Shown: positions 17,812 to 25,768, counted from the first letter of the stretch. The stretch: DNA of 35,369 nucleotides from a virus (IMGVR_UViG_3300023179_000287:1-35369), one strand, 5' to 3'. The notes: a model not told the origin generated them from the letters alone. Numbers and translations are program-made.

Positions 17812-19484
17812 TAATCCAATCCCATTTGTATTCTTTTCTTTGCTACGGTTGAATTAGGTGTTTTAGTAGCTATTAATTTTTTCTCATCATCAGTAGCTTG
17901 AGCATCCGTAGTATATTCCAATTTATGCCGGCCTATTAATTTATTGAAATTACTAAACGAGACCAAACCTACAGGTTTATCTGGTTGAGTGCCCGGACCC
18001 ATTACTTTATCAATACCCTCAGAAATTTTTTGCATATCTTCTTCTCCGTCATCTATTTTGGTATGACCCTTTGATACTATAACACCTTTTGTTTTATAAA
18101 ATTTACCTTTTTCTGGACTAAATTTTACTTGATAATCAGATGTTGTTACTTTTTTAAACATTCCAGGGGTTGCTCTGCCTTTTTTAATGAATTTATCTTT
18201 TGCATTTGGATCATTTTGCATGATCTCTGCCCATTCATCTATATCATTTAAATGTGAGGTAACAGTATGCGAATAAGGATCATCTGCTAGTGATTCATCA
18301 TCATGATCAACTAATTTGGCATAATTTTTATAATGATCTATTATAAAAAGTATATCTTTATCTTGTATACCAAGTAGATTTAACGTGTCATGCGCAATGG
18401 ATGCATACATAGTAAAATCATGTATATTGGTAGAGGTCGCCTTTTCAATTTTAGCTAACTTTTCTAAACCGAACATCTTATCCAAAGCCATTATGGCCTG
18501 TTTCACATATTTGGGATTTAAATCTTTTCTTTCAATAAGTTTTTTAACTAATTCTTGAGCACTAGGACAAATCTCAAAATTTTTAGTTTTATAATCTTGA
18601 TATACCAATTGACCTGATTCTTCTATTAATTTTTTAGAAGGTATGAGTAGGGCCGGTATTTTTTGTTCTTTTAAATTAGGTAATGCAAAATCTGGTTTAG
18701 ATTTAGTTTGTATTTTAGTATAATTTTCTTTTACAAAAGTTTTATTTAATTTGAAATCTTCTATTTCATATATCCAAGTTTTTACTGTCTGTTTATTTTC
18801 TAATTGTACTGTGACGTAATTTGGACCCTTATAAACTATATACCCTACTCTACCATCCTTTAATCTTACATCATCTAATAAATTAAATATATCGTTAGAT
18901 AAATATGATTCTCTTAAAGGTTTCTTTTCTCTAGGTGCATGTATATTATTAAATATATTAGTTGCATCCTTATGCAATTCCTTAGGTAAATATTTCTTCA
19001 ATTCTTCAGGAGATTTAGCTGCTCTAGCCTTTGAACCGGATACACCTGCTAATCCTTGAGCTTTATCTGATCTTTCTTGACCAACTTGTTTAAAATTGAT
19101 ACTATCGAACTTATAATAACCATGGCCACCCCGTTTACCATTATAAGTGCGTAATCTTTCAGCTATATTAGCCCTATCTGAACCACCATAGAATGTAATA
19201 TGTCCTCGTTTACCTTCACTATACATTTGTGATAACGCATGTAAAGGTGTTACAGTAGAAGAAACATTAGTACTTTGAGGAACTGCTTTTGATATATATC
19301 CTACCTTTTGTTCAGCAGATATAGGTCTTTTAGAAGCTTGTGTGGTATAAACATTCACGGATGAATGCTTGCTTCTGTGCATTTGTTGCACTACGGATTG
19401 ATGACCAGTAGTAAAAGGCGACATTCCGCCCACCATTACCGCGTGATCTCCGTATTGTTCTTCGTTAAGTGTCATTGTGCCCAT
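17811..19484 (-). CDS. Cytidylyltransferase-fold nucleotidyltransferase domain fused to late virion-type protein
   Basis: The protein has 557 residues. The first 170 have the layout of an HxGH nucleotidyltransferase. VMVGGMSPFTTGHQSVVQQM gives a TxGH motif (Thr26-Gly27-His28 after Thr25), and near residues 149-155 VSGSKARA stands for the ISxTxxR motif. The family (NMN/pantetheine/glycerol-3-phosphate transferases) moves a nucleotide from NTP with release of pyrophosphate. The first histidine is replaced by Thr, as is tolerated in several members. Residues about 200-245 (VRLKDGRVGYIVYKGPNYVT) form an SH3-like barrel, and the remainder is helical and unassigned. Such fusions are found in late regions of T4-like marine phages. 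The substrate is unknown. No strong Shine-Dalgarno precedes ATG 19484; an in-frame ATG three codons later is possible. A TATAAATA promoter lies at 19503-19510. Confidence 0.65.
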   Translation of the reverse strand: MGTMTLNEEQYGDHAVMVGGMSPFTTGHQSVVQQMHRSKHSSVNVYTTQASKRPISAEQKVGYISKAVPQSTNVSSTVTPLHALSQMYSEGKRGHITFYGGSDRANIAERLRTYNGKRGGHGYYKFDSINFKQVGQERSDKAQGLAGVSGSKARAAKSPEELKKYLPKELHKDATNIFNNIHAPREKKPLRESYLSNDIFNLLDDVRLKDGRVGYIVYKGPNYVTVQLENKQTVKTWIYEIEDFKLNKTFVKENYTKIQTKSKPDFALPNLKEQKIPALLIPSKKLIEESGQLVYQDYKTKNFEICPSAQELVKKLIERKDLNPKYVKQAIMALDKMFGLEKLAKIEKATSTNIHDFTMYASIAHDTLNLLGIQDKDILFIIDHYKNYAKLVDHDDESLADDPYSHTVTSHLNDIDEWAEIMQNDPNAKDKFIKKGRATPGMFKKVTTSDYQVKFSPEKGKFYKTKGVIVSKGHTKIDDGEEDMQKISEGIDKVMGPGTQPDKPVGLVSFSNFNKLIGRHKLEYTTDAQATDDEKKLIATKTPNSTVAKKRIQMGLD

Positions 19485-19502
19485 TAAAATAAAGGTATTA
19501 TT

Positions 19503-19510
19503 TATTTATA
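19503..19510 (-). promoter_or_regulatory. T4-type late promoter TATAAATA
   Basis: Exact late octamer on the minus strand in the 48-base gap between the gene ending at 19533 and the start at 19484. It would drive the nucleotidyltransferase-Dps-basic protein-DUF5872 series. Confidence 0.75.
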
Positions 19511-19532
19511 AAGATTGAAAAATGTATTTCAA

Positions 19533-20813
19533 TTAAGTTATTTCTTCCCAATCTATGGAAGCCAATACTTTATCGTTGTTAGATTTAGCGGCTACTGCCA
19601 AGGTAAAGGTTACAGGTGTTGACGTAAAACTATCTCTTTCTAATTGAAATTTAAAATCACCATCTCTGAGATCTACAGTCAAACTTTGGCTACCTGTAGA
19701 TATCAAATAAGATGATCTTAAATCTGTTCCTCCAGTAACAGAAGTGCCTGAAAGATTATATTCTACAGCAGAATCTGCTCCATCAGAAACCCAAGAGCCC
19801 CCGGAAACATTTGCATTAGTAATAATCTTGTATCTGAAATCACTTTGTGTTGTGCCAACCAAGGCTATGTTTTTAGGAATGACAATGGCATCTAAATGAG
19901 TGGATTTTAATCTAATACTGGCCACCGGATAGAATACATTAGCTGTTGCAAGATTATAATTAGCAGCAGTAATAGGTTGCATACCTATGGTTCGCATTTT
20001 TCCAGACAATTCATAACCACCTTCAGAAATAACTGTAGAGCATATTTGTTTAAGTGTGGAAGAACTTGCAGTTGCTCCGGTGTTTTCTATTTCATATTTA
20101 ACTGGTAGACATGCAGTTTGCATATAAGCACCAGCAGGCGAACTGGAAAAATTGGCATGGTGTATGGAATGACAATGAATAAATCGACCATTAACTACAA
20201 ATCCCATTCTTACTGTGCCAACACCCAACCATTCTATGTCTGTCCAAAAGATTTGAGGATAAGCCAGATTTAAAGTCAATCCAGAAGGACCTGTTCCATT
20301 CATGGGGTCTATGTTCCAATCAGATTGTGCAATTTTTGTATCTACAATTGATCCAGTAGCTTTAGATCGTTTTACAAAATACACATCATCTGATTGTTCC
20401 AGAAAAATACCATTGTCTGTGCTAAAATACCCAACACGTTGCCTGAGATTTGCCTTGCTGGTATTCATAACAAACGTATTAATAATTTGTAATGATTTGC
20501 CTGGTTGATAGGCAAATACTCTATAGCTTTCTCTATAAACTTTAGCATTAGCCGTTGTATCGACAACCATGTCTATACTGGCAGTATTTGCTTGAAAAGA
20601 GTAACTGGTGTTTGCTGTATTTGATGTTGCAAATTTGCCATTATCGTAGTATCGTTGTGAGGAATCAAATAGTGTAAGAGGGGCACTAATTCTAAACCTA
20701 CCAAAAGAATCATAATTTGTAGGTGATAGTGATACAGTTAAAGCATTACCAGTATCATTTCTAACTTCTACATCGTTTACAATAACAGCGCTTCCATTAA
20801 AAAGATATGTCAT
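19533..20813 (-). CDS. Large beta-rich structural protein (marine T4-like type)
   Basis: The start is placed at ATG 20813, giving 426 residues. GGAG lies nine bases upstream, and the ATG overlaps the previous stop as ATGA; an in-frame start 12 bases earlier lacks this support. The protein contains DSFGRFRISAPLTLFDSSQR near the N-terminus, which is a recurrent sequence in virion proteins of T4-like marine phages. Further on there are beta-rich stretches such as WLGVGTVRMGFVVNGRFIHC and DLRDGDFKFQLERDSF. No enzymatic motif or membrane segment is seen. It is probably a surface or fibre-associated virion protein; the precise location is unknown. Confidence 0.65.
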   Translation of the reverse strand: MTYLFNGSAVIVNDVEVRNDTGNALTVSLSPTNYDSFGRFRISAPLTLFDSSQRYYDNGKFATSNTANTSYSFQANTASIDMVVDTTANAKVYRESYRVFAYQPGKSLQIINTFVMNTSKANLRQRVGYFSTDNGIFLEQSDDVYFVKRSKATGSIVDTKIAQSDWNIDPMNGTGPSGLTLNLAYPQIFWTDIEWLGVGTVRMGFVVNGRFIHCHSIHHANFSSSPAGAYMQTACLPVKYEIENTGATASSSTLKQICSTVISEGGYELSGKMRTIGMQPITAANYNLATANVFYPVASIRLKSTHLDAIVIPKNIALVGTTQSDFRYKIITNANVSGGSWVSDGADSAVEYNLSGTSVTGGTDLRSSYLISTGSQSLTVDLRDGDFKFQLERDSFTSTPVTFTLAVAAKSNNDKVLASIDWEEIT

Positions 20814-21577
20814 ACTATTCTCCAACCGTCTCTATAAATCATTTGTATTCCGCCATTATTCTGTGCCAAAATAAATCCGCCGACATCGTTATCAACTGTC
20901 CCTAAAACTGTTATTGGATTTATGGAACAATTACCAGATTCATCCTTTATTATACACATCCTACCGTTATTAGTAATGGAAGGCAATGTTATAGTTACAT
21001 TACCAGCATAATTAACACCAACGTAAAAATCTTTACTAGTAATATTATAACTAGAGGAACTAATTAATTTAGTCTCGTGATCTAATTTTGCAACTGAACC
21101 AGCTCCCCCACCCGAACCATATGCTGAAATTTTACCTAACCATTGTTCTAAAAATTTAATTTTCTTTTGTATGGCACCCATATCTGCATCCACAAGTAGC
21201 GGGTCTGGTTGTTGAAAGCTTTCAACCTTAACACTTTTACTTATTGCATGTGAAACCAAATCAGTGATGCTGGGATCAGTTCTTTTTTCCTCAACTACTT
21301 GCACAGAAATTTCTTCCTCTAAGATTTTATCTAGATCATCTAGAGACGGAGGCAAAGGATATTTATTTTCTATAGAAGTTTTATCTGCTTGTTCTTTTAA
21401 TTCCAAAAGAGCCTTATTTAAATCCAAAAGCGCATTGCTTCGTATAGATTCTCGTATACCGTTTTCAAATTCTTTATGTTGCCTTACTTCTTCCAAAATA
21501 GCAGAATCCACACTCTGACCAAAAGATTTGGCTAAGTTAATCAAAAGTTGCTTTTCTTTGATAGATTTTATAGACAT
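20810..21577 (-). CDS. Structural protein with coiled-coil N-terminus and beta C-terminus
   Basis: The protein has 255 residues. Residues 1-95 are helical with heptad-like spacing (LLDLNKALLELKEQADKTS, LDDLDKILEEEISVQVVEE). A second short helix (MGAIQKKIKFLEQWLGKIS) leads to a glycine hinge, AYGSGGGAGS. The C-terminal 85 residues are a beta-rich fibre-type module (YNITSKDFYVGVNYAGNVTI, GGIQMIYRDGWRIV), the kind that shows up at the tips of phage fibres and neck appendages. The architecture of coiled coil, hinge and small beta head suggests a trimeric fibre or whisker. No clear Shine-Dalgarno is seen before ATG 21577. The stop overlaps the next start as ATGA. Confidence 0.6.
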   Translation of the reverse strand: MSIKSIKEKQLLINLAKSFGQSVDSAILEEVRQHKEFENGIRESIRSNALLDLNKALLELKEQADKTSIENKYPLPPSLDDLDKILEEEISVQVVEEKRTDPSITDLVSHAISKSVKVESFQQPDPLLVDADMGAIQKKIKFLEQWLGKISAYGSGGGAGSVAKLDHETKLISSSSYNITSKDFYVGVNYAGNVTITLPSITNNGRMCIIKDESGNCSINPITVLGTVDNDVGGFILAQNNGGIQMIYRDGWRIV

Positions 21578-21623
21578 TGTATTGACAAGGTGTTATTATA
21601 GCTCTGAGCCTAGATGATAAATG

Positions 21624-22121
21624 TTACTTTTTATTCTTTAGTAACTTTTTAAAAGTGCTTTGATCAATTATATTCCATGGATGTAGTTTAATCATATATC
21701 TAGTTCCTTCGGGTGTTCCCCAATCCCATCGATAAGGGTTTTCATAATCTTCGAAAATAACAGGATTGGATCTTCCGAAGTTTCTCAATAGAACTCCAGC
21801 TCTAGCATTTGCTTCATTTTCATGATCTGATCCTGTTTCTCCAGATTCGTTATTCAGAACTCCTTGTTCATTTTGGGAATGATGAACTAATTCATGTCCC
21901 AATGTTCTTAAAACATCTGCTATATGCCGACCATTAGTGCTCACTTTAATAACATTTGCGTTGGGTGAATACGAACCAAAGCTTTTATTTATTTTCGCAA
22001 CATCTTCTGACGATTCCAATTCAATTTTAGGTAAAGTTTTAATACCCAATTCTCTCACAGTATAATGAACAAAGTTATTAATTATTTCTTTTTCTTTTAT
22101 AACTTCTTTAAAAGTTTTCAT
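21624..22121 (-). CDS. Putative zinc metallopeptidase (HExxH)
   Basis: The protein has 165 residues. At residues 76-80 HELVH is a zincin HExxH motif in a helix (VLRTLGHELVHHSQNE). The acidic helix HENEANARAG (residues 100-109) offers Glu101 or Glu103 as a third zinc ligand, the gluzincin arrangement. There is no signal peptide. Phage homologues occur in late operons of T4-like marine phages, often annotated as hypothetical or metalloprotease. It could process virion or host proteins late in infection; whether it is active is not known. The start overlaps the previous stop as ATGA. After its stop at 21624 there is a 46-base gap to the next gene with no clear terminator. Confidence 0.7.
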   Translation of the reverse strand: MKTFKEVIKEKEIINNFVHYTVRELGIKTLPKIELESSEDVAKINKSFGSYSPNANVIKVSTNGRHIADVLRTLGHELVHHSQNEQGVLNNESGETGSDHENEANARAGVLLRNFGRSNPVIFEDYENPYRWDWGTPEGTRYMIKLHPWNIIDQSTFKKLLKNKK

Positions 22122-23311
22122 GCTTGTGTAACTTTTCTTCCGAATCTAGGATTAAACCTTAATGCGCTTGCTACTTTATTTGGAACAATTTTAAAAAGTA
22201 TATTACCGTGTTTAGCATTTGAAACAACAACGCCTTCGTCAGAACTTTTCTGACCATCTATTTCTGTATTAAAATTACTAGCTTTATTTTTAGATATTGC
22301 AGTGGATAATGCCTCAGTTACATTATTCAAATGGTCATGTAGATCAAAATTAGATTGATACTTTGGTTTATTATATTTCACATCATCTATTAATTTATTA
22401 TAATGATTTACTTTTGCTGCTTTAGATTTTTCTGTTTTAACTTTAGCAACCTCTTTATCTCGTATATTGGATAAATGATTCGTATATCCTTCAATAGTTG
22501 GTTTCTTTAGTTTTCCGTCCTCAGTTCTCAAAGCATTCATATAAGTTAGCATATGTTCTTTATGCTCATCAGATAATCTAAAATGATCAGGATTATTATT
22601 AATTAATTCTTGGGCTTTATCTAGATTTTCTTCTGCCTGTTTTCTAGCAGTTTCAGAATAATGACTAGTGACGGGATGAAAAGATGTATCTGCTACAAAT
22701 ACATCTTTTGAATAATTTACTGCTATTGGGCGAACCCCCGATCTGGCCACACCTTCATCATCATAAGTTGTGTGTAAAGCGATACCCATACTTTTGGGTG
22801 CGCCACTATGAGATATAGTCATTCTATTTGGCGTAACACTTACTTTATTATCTTGTATTTCAGGTTCACTGGGAGTTGGATTGTTAGAATCATGTGTATA
22901 TAATAAATCCCCTTGAACAGTATGATTATTATTTACTAAATCCTTGCCATGTTTTAAAACGTGTTTTAGCGTGGCAGCTAATCCCTGTGCATGACCATGA
23001 TTTTTATCTACATCTGCAGCAGTGTAGTTTATTTTGGGATTCTTATTGAATGCGGATTTAGTCGCAACTGAGAATTGTCCGTGTTTCTTGGAAAGAATAA
23101 CACTCACTCCCCCATCAACTTTTCTTGAAGTAGCTACTTTATTAGACTCTCCCGTTTTAAAAAATTCATGTGTGTCTTTAAGATTTTTAACCGCTGCTCT
23201 TGCGCCGGATAATCCATAAATCACATGTTGTTGATATGGATGATCTAAATGGGATAGTTGTTTGTTTGCATCCTCGTTACTTTCAGTAATAAATGTCTTT
23301 AAACTAAGCAT
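22118..23311 (-). CDS. Late protein with ligase/nucleotidyltransferase-like motifs (DUF6267-like)
   Basis: The protein has 397 residues. By eye it carries the ordered motifs of covalent nucleotidyltransferases (DNA/RNA ligase and capping enzyme superfamily). Motif I is K64-V-D-G (TSRKVDGGVSVIL). A possible motif III lies near VQGDLLYTHD (about residues 132-140). Motif IV is DEGVVV (358-363), and motif V is ILFKIV with Lys374. The long helical insert between about 215 and 320 (ARKQAEENLDKAQELINNNP) is unusual for a ligase. In T4-like cyanophages similar late genes are annotated as hypothetical proteins, and I think the family is DUF6267. If genuine, Lys64 would be the AMP- or GMP-bound lysine. 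It overlaps both neighbours (TAATG, ATGA). An enzymatic role is inference from motifs. Confidence 0.55.
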   Translation of the reverse strand: MLSLKTFITESNEDANKQLSHLDHPYQQHVIYGLSGARAAVKNLKDTHEFFKTGESNKVATSRKVDGGVSVILSKKHGQFSVATKSAFNKNPKINYTAADVDKNHGHAQGLAATLKHVLKHGKDLVNNNHTVQGDLLYTHDSNNPTPSEPEIQDNKVSVTPNRMTISHSGAPKSMGIALHTTYDDEGVARSGVRPIAVNYSKDVFVADTSFHPVTSHYSETARKQAEENLDKAQELINNNPDHFRLSDEHKEHMLTYMNALRTEDGKLKKPTIEGYTNHLSNIRDKEVAKVKTEKSKAAKVNHYNKLIDDVKYNKPKYQSNFDLHDHLNNVTEALSTAISKNKASNFNTEIDGQKSSDEGVVVSNAKHGNILFKIVPNKVASALRFNPRFGRKVTQA

Positions 23312-24345
23312 TAGGGTTGTCCATTTATTTTAATGGATGACGCCATTGGTTTATTATTATGTTTAACCTGTATCGCAAATTGCTTGGCTCCATCAGCCAT
23401 CACATGAATATACCCATTCCCTGCAGCAGCAAAAGATATTTTTTTAGCATTTTTCAATGCATGATAAACAGGATTGTCATGTGATTCTTCAACTGTAGCA
23501 GTAGCTTCTTTACCGGGTAAACTTTTACCACTAACTCTTTGGTATGGTATAGCTTCCTCACTATCAGAAGCTTTTAAATAAGTATTAAGAATATGATTTC
23601 TTAGGCCTTCATGATCTGTTTCGGCTTTTTTATTATATCCCTCTAATATTTTATCTCTAATATCTTTGTGCAAATCTTGTGCTGCTGCTTTAGCATAATT
23701 GTATTTAGCGTCATCGGCTTTTAATTGTTTCTCTCTTACACTTTTTTTTCTGTCCAGCCCATGTTCATCGGCAAACTCGTTTTGTCTTTGATTGGCCATC
23801 CCTTCTAAGTCTAGACCCAAAAATGATCCAACAGTTTCCGTGCCACCATTATGAAATCCTATTTTACCCTTTCTAGATGATTTAGCGGATAATCCTACAA
23901 AATTATGTTTAACCTTAGGGGGAACTTTTTTGAATTTTGCTATTAGGTCTGAAGGATTTTCTTGTTGTGTCAAACTAATACCTGTTGCTGCTTCTATTTG
24001 CCCGGGTTTACTAGTAACATGCACTTTATCTATACCCCTATAACCCTTTTCGTGATTATGCTTTAAAAAAGCAAGAGCCATTGCCCTTGCACGTTTATCT
24101 TGTTCTTCATAAAGACCAGGAACAGCTTTTAATTTTTCTTGAGCATTTTTTACATTGGATTCTTCCTCACCTTCATAGCGCCCCTCTCCTAATGTATTTG
24201 CCTCATGATCATACTTGCCTCTAAGCCAATATGCAAGACGATTTTCATTTACAACTGCTCCAAAGGTATTATAGGCGTGTGCACCTTTTTTCCCCTCTTC
24301 AAAAATTAGATTCAACTTATTTTGTATGAAACTCTTTATGTCCAT
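23311..24345 (-). CDS. Late hypothetical protein
   Basis: The protein has 344 residues and begins MDIKSFIQNKLNLIFEEGKK. It contains GAHAYNTFGAVVNENRLAYW, then GIDKVHVTSKPGQIEAATGI, then a central helical, charged part. The C-terminus ISFAAAGNGYIHVMADGAKQ looks like a small beta sheet. The order of an acidic N-terminal region followed by a VHVTSKP strand is faintly like PD-(D/E)xK nucleases, but I cannot place a full catalytic set and make no such call. It begins inside the end of the 24317-24559 gene (29-base overlap) and ends as TAATG into the ligase-like gene, with which it is always likely to be co-expressed. Confidence 0.6.
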   Translation of the reverse strand: MDIKSFIQNKLNLIFEEGKKGAHAYNTFGAVVNENRLAYWLRGKYDHEANTLGEGRYEGEEESNVKNAQEKLKAVPGLYEEQDKRARAMALAFLKHNHEKGYRGIDKVHVTSKPGQIEAATGISLTQQENPSDLIAKFKKVPPKVKHNFVGLSAKSSRKGKIGFHNGGTETVGSFLGLDLEGMANQRQNEFADEHGLDRKKSVREKQLKADDAKYNYAKAAAQDLHKDIRDKILEGYNKKAETDHEGLRNHILNTYLKASDSEEAIPYQRVSGKSLPGKEATATVEESHDNPVYHALKNAKKISFAAAGNGYIHVMADGAKQFAIQVKHNNKPMASSIKINGQP

Positions 24346-24559
24346 TTAGATATCCATTTTTTTTAAGGTCGTCCAATACTTCATCTGTAGACATATTATA
24401 AAATGTTTTCATTAATTCGCCATCAGTTTTATCTCTTAGATGATGAGTTTCGTTATCTACATCGTGTCTTAGATGATAATTGGCTTGATTGCCTGGATGG
24501 TGTAGCTTTGCTACTGTTGGATGATAATTTTTTGAATCAAAATAACGGAAGGAATCCAT
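24317..24559 (-). CDS. Small His-rich late protein
   Basis: The protein has 80 residues and begins MDSFRYFDSKNYHPTVAKLH. It has ten or more histidines in the first 55 residues (KLHHPGNQANYHLRHDVDNE, THHLRDK), then a helical end (STDEVLDDLKKNGYLNGHKE). Its start has GGAG five bases upstream, and a TATAAATA late promoter lies at 24591-24598, so it heads the operon running to 21624. The His-rich character is shared with the next upstream gene (24683-25117). Metal binding is possible but not shown. No family recognised. Confidence 0.6.
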   Translation of the reverse strand: MDSFRYFDSKNYHPTVAKLHHPGNQANYHLRHDVDNETHHLRDKTDGELMKTFYNMSTDEVLDDLKKNGYLNGHKEFHTK

Positions 24560-24590
24560 CTTTTCTCCATTAGAATATATTGGGATCTAT

Positions 24591-24598
24591 TATTTATA
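24591..24598 (-). promoter_or_regulatory. T4-type late promoter TATAAATA (stem-loop/promoter cassette 1)
   Basis: Exact late octamer about 32 bases before ATG 24559. It directly follows, in transcription order, the terminator hairpin at 24612-24636. The sequence from promoter to hairpin is a near copy of that at 25142-25185. Confidence 0.8.
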
Positions 24599-24611
24599 TG
24601 TTCTAGAAAAT

Positions 24612-24636
24612 CAAAAAGTAAGGGCCCGAGGGCCCT
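24612..24636 (-). terminator. Rho-independent terminator (cassette 1)
   Basis: The minus-strand RNA forms AGGGCC-CUCG-GGCCCU, a perfect 6-bp GC-rich stem with a four-base loop, followed by UUACUUUUUGA. It closes the 24683-25117 transcription unit just before the late promoter for the next operon. Confidence 0.75.
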
Positions 24637-24672
24637 AGTTAAATTAATAGTACATATAGAGAATTTAACTAG
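24635..24672 (-). other. 11-bp inverted repeat after the His-rich gene
   Basis: CTAGTTAAATT at 24635-24645 pairs perfectly with AATTTAACTAG at 24662-24672 around a 16-base loop. In the transcript it lies between the stop codon at 24683 and the GC-rich terminator hairpin, which it abuts. It could protect the mRNA 3' end from exonucleases or assist termination. Confidence 0.6.
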
Positions 24673-24682
24673 ATAATTTTTA

Positions 24683-25117
24683 CTAATTAGTATCTAATTT
24701 TTTAACGTGATCTATAGCCGAATTTAAATCTTTAAGATGTTTTTCTTTGTGCTTAACGGATTCTCTATAATCTCCTTCTCGGGCATTCCATTTACGATGT
24801 ACAACAGAATGTTGCACCGTTGCACTACCATCATCATGGTGGCTTACAGTAATATGATGTTCTTTCTGATGATCGTCATATCCTCCACCGTCAAAATCTC
24901 CTTGATGATAGTAATGATGTTTAACCGGCGAAGAATGTGAGGGCTCTCCTGAGGGATGATATTTATTAGGCCCACTACCATCTGTAAAATTAGCCTTCTC
25001 CCCTCCCACATCATCTCCTGCTGCAGAATTCAATTTTTTGGAAACTTCCTCGTGGCTTTCATAAATACCCATGGATTCTTTCAAAACTTTGATTATGGAT
25101 TGTTCTAAGTTTTTCAT
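24683..25117 (-). CDS. Histidine-rich late protein
   Basis: The protein has 144 residues and begins MKNLEQSIIKVLKESMGIYE. Residues about 53-110 are packed with histidine, glycine and aspartate (KHHYYHQGDFDGGGYDDHQK, HHITVSHHDDGSATVQHSV), and the C-terminal helix is charged. The His content suggests divalent metal binding, but no known fold is evident. The start has a strong AGGAG site, and the gene has its own TATAAATA promoter (25142-25149) and terminator (24612-24636), so it forms a single-gene transcription unit bracketed by two nearly identical regulatory cassettes. Confidence 0.65.
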   Translation of the reverse strand: MKNLEQSIIKVLKESMGIYESHEEVSKKLNSAAGDDVGGEKANFTDGSGPNKYHPSGEPSHSSPVKHHYYHQGDFDGGGYDDHQKEHHITVSHHDDGSATVQHSVVHRKWNAREGDYRESVKHKEKHLKDLNSAIDHVKKLDTN

Positions 25118-25141
25118 TTATACTCCTTGTAATTATACCTA

Positions 25142-25149
25142 TATTTATA
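25142..25149 (-). promoter_or_regulatory. T4-type late promoter TATAAATA (cassette 2)
   Basis: Exact late octamer about 25 bases before ATG 25117, immediately after the hairpin at 25162-25185. It is flanked by the same sequence (TGTTCTAGAAA, forward reading) as cassette 1. Confidence 0.8.
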
Positions 25150-25161
25150 TGTTCTAGAAAG

Positions 25162-25185
25162 TCAAAAGTAAGGACCCGAAAGCCC
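25162..25185 (-). terminator. Rho-independent terminator with UUCG loop (cassette 2)
   Basis: The minus-strand RNA can fold GGGCU-UUCG-GGUCC, a stem with two wobble pairs and a UUCG tetraloop, followed by UUACUUUUGA. It occupies the same position relative to the promoter as the perfect hairpin of cassette 1 and would end the 25198-25758 transcript. Confidence 0.65.
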
Positions 25186-25197
25186 CAAACTTGTTTA

Positions 25198-25758
25198 TTA
25201 AATATTTTCTGACCAAGCTTTAACGACTGGATGTAATATATCGTCAGTATAATCCATTTTCATTGTATTTACTATTGCTAATACTATTTGAATATTGCCT
25301 TTTATATATCCCTTTTTAGAATTAATTCTATCTACACTAGGTCTATAAGGATTTCTTTTTCCCTTTTTTCCTATTTCCATACTAAAAGGTAATTTAGTAA
25401 TAGCACAGTTTCCGTTACAATCATCAAATTTCTTTTGAATATACTCAGCTGTTAGATCAAACTTAAAATTTTTAGTTCTAGCTCTTGTTTTGAGAGCAGT
25501 AAATTCCATTTTTCCAAATTTAAGAGGATCAGCTTTTCGCTTTCGATAACTTTCACCATGTTTTTCTCTAAGTTTAATCTTTTTGTGTTCAGGTAACTCT
25601 TGAATTTTAGCTTTTTTTAGCTGATATTCCCAACTAGAATATGCTTTAGCTAATTCCATTTCCTCATTGTTTAGATCTCTTGCCTTGATACGTTTTATAA
25701 TGTTAAGACGCTTGGCTTCTTTACAAAGAGTTTTGTCATTAAAATCAAATGTTTTCAT
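25198..25758 (-). CDS. HNH-type endonuclease-like protein
   Basis: The protein has 186 residues. The first 90 are helical and basic (ARDLNNEEMELAKAYSSWEY, LREKHGESYRKRKAD). The C-terminal part has the pattern of phage HNH proteins: CNGNCAITKLPFSMEIGKKG, then NPYRPSVDRINSKKGYIKGN, then IQIVLAIVNTMKMDYTDD. The SVDRI-x(4)-GYxxxN core is diagnostic of this HNH subgroup, with Asp of VDRI before the metal site and Asn of GN as the second element. The usual first His is not obvious, so activity is uncertain. Free-standing HNH genes of this kind in T4-like phages are often homing endonucleases. No ribosome-binding site is visible before ATG 25758; instead a perfect hairpin (25769-25788) lies ten bases upstream. 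Confidence 0.65.
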   Translation of the reverse strand: MKTFDFNDKTLCKEAKRLNIIKRIKARDLNNEEMELAKAYSSWEYQLKKAKIQELPEHKKIKLREKHGESYRKRKADPLKFGKMEFTALKTRARTKNFKFDLTAEYIQKKFDDCNGNCAITKLPFSMEIGKKGKRNPYRPSVDRINSKKGYIKGNIQIVLAIVNTMKMDYTDDILHPVVKAWSENI

Positions 25759-25768
25759 AATGTAAATG

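Noticed and set aside
23311-24345. PD-(D/E)xK nuclease call for the 344-residue late protein
   Set aside because: A KVHVTSKP strand is suggestive, but I could not place a full catalytic set of acidic residues and lysine.
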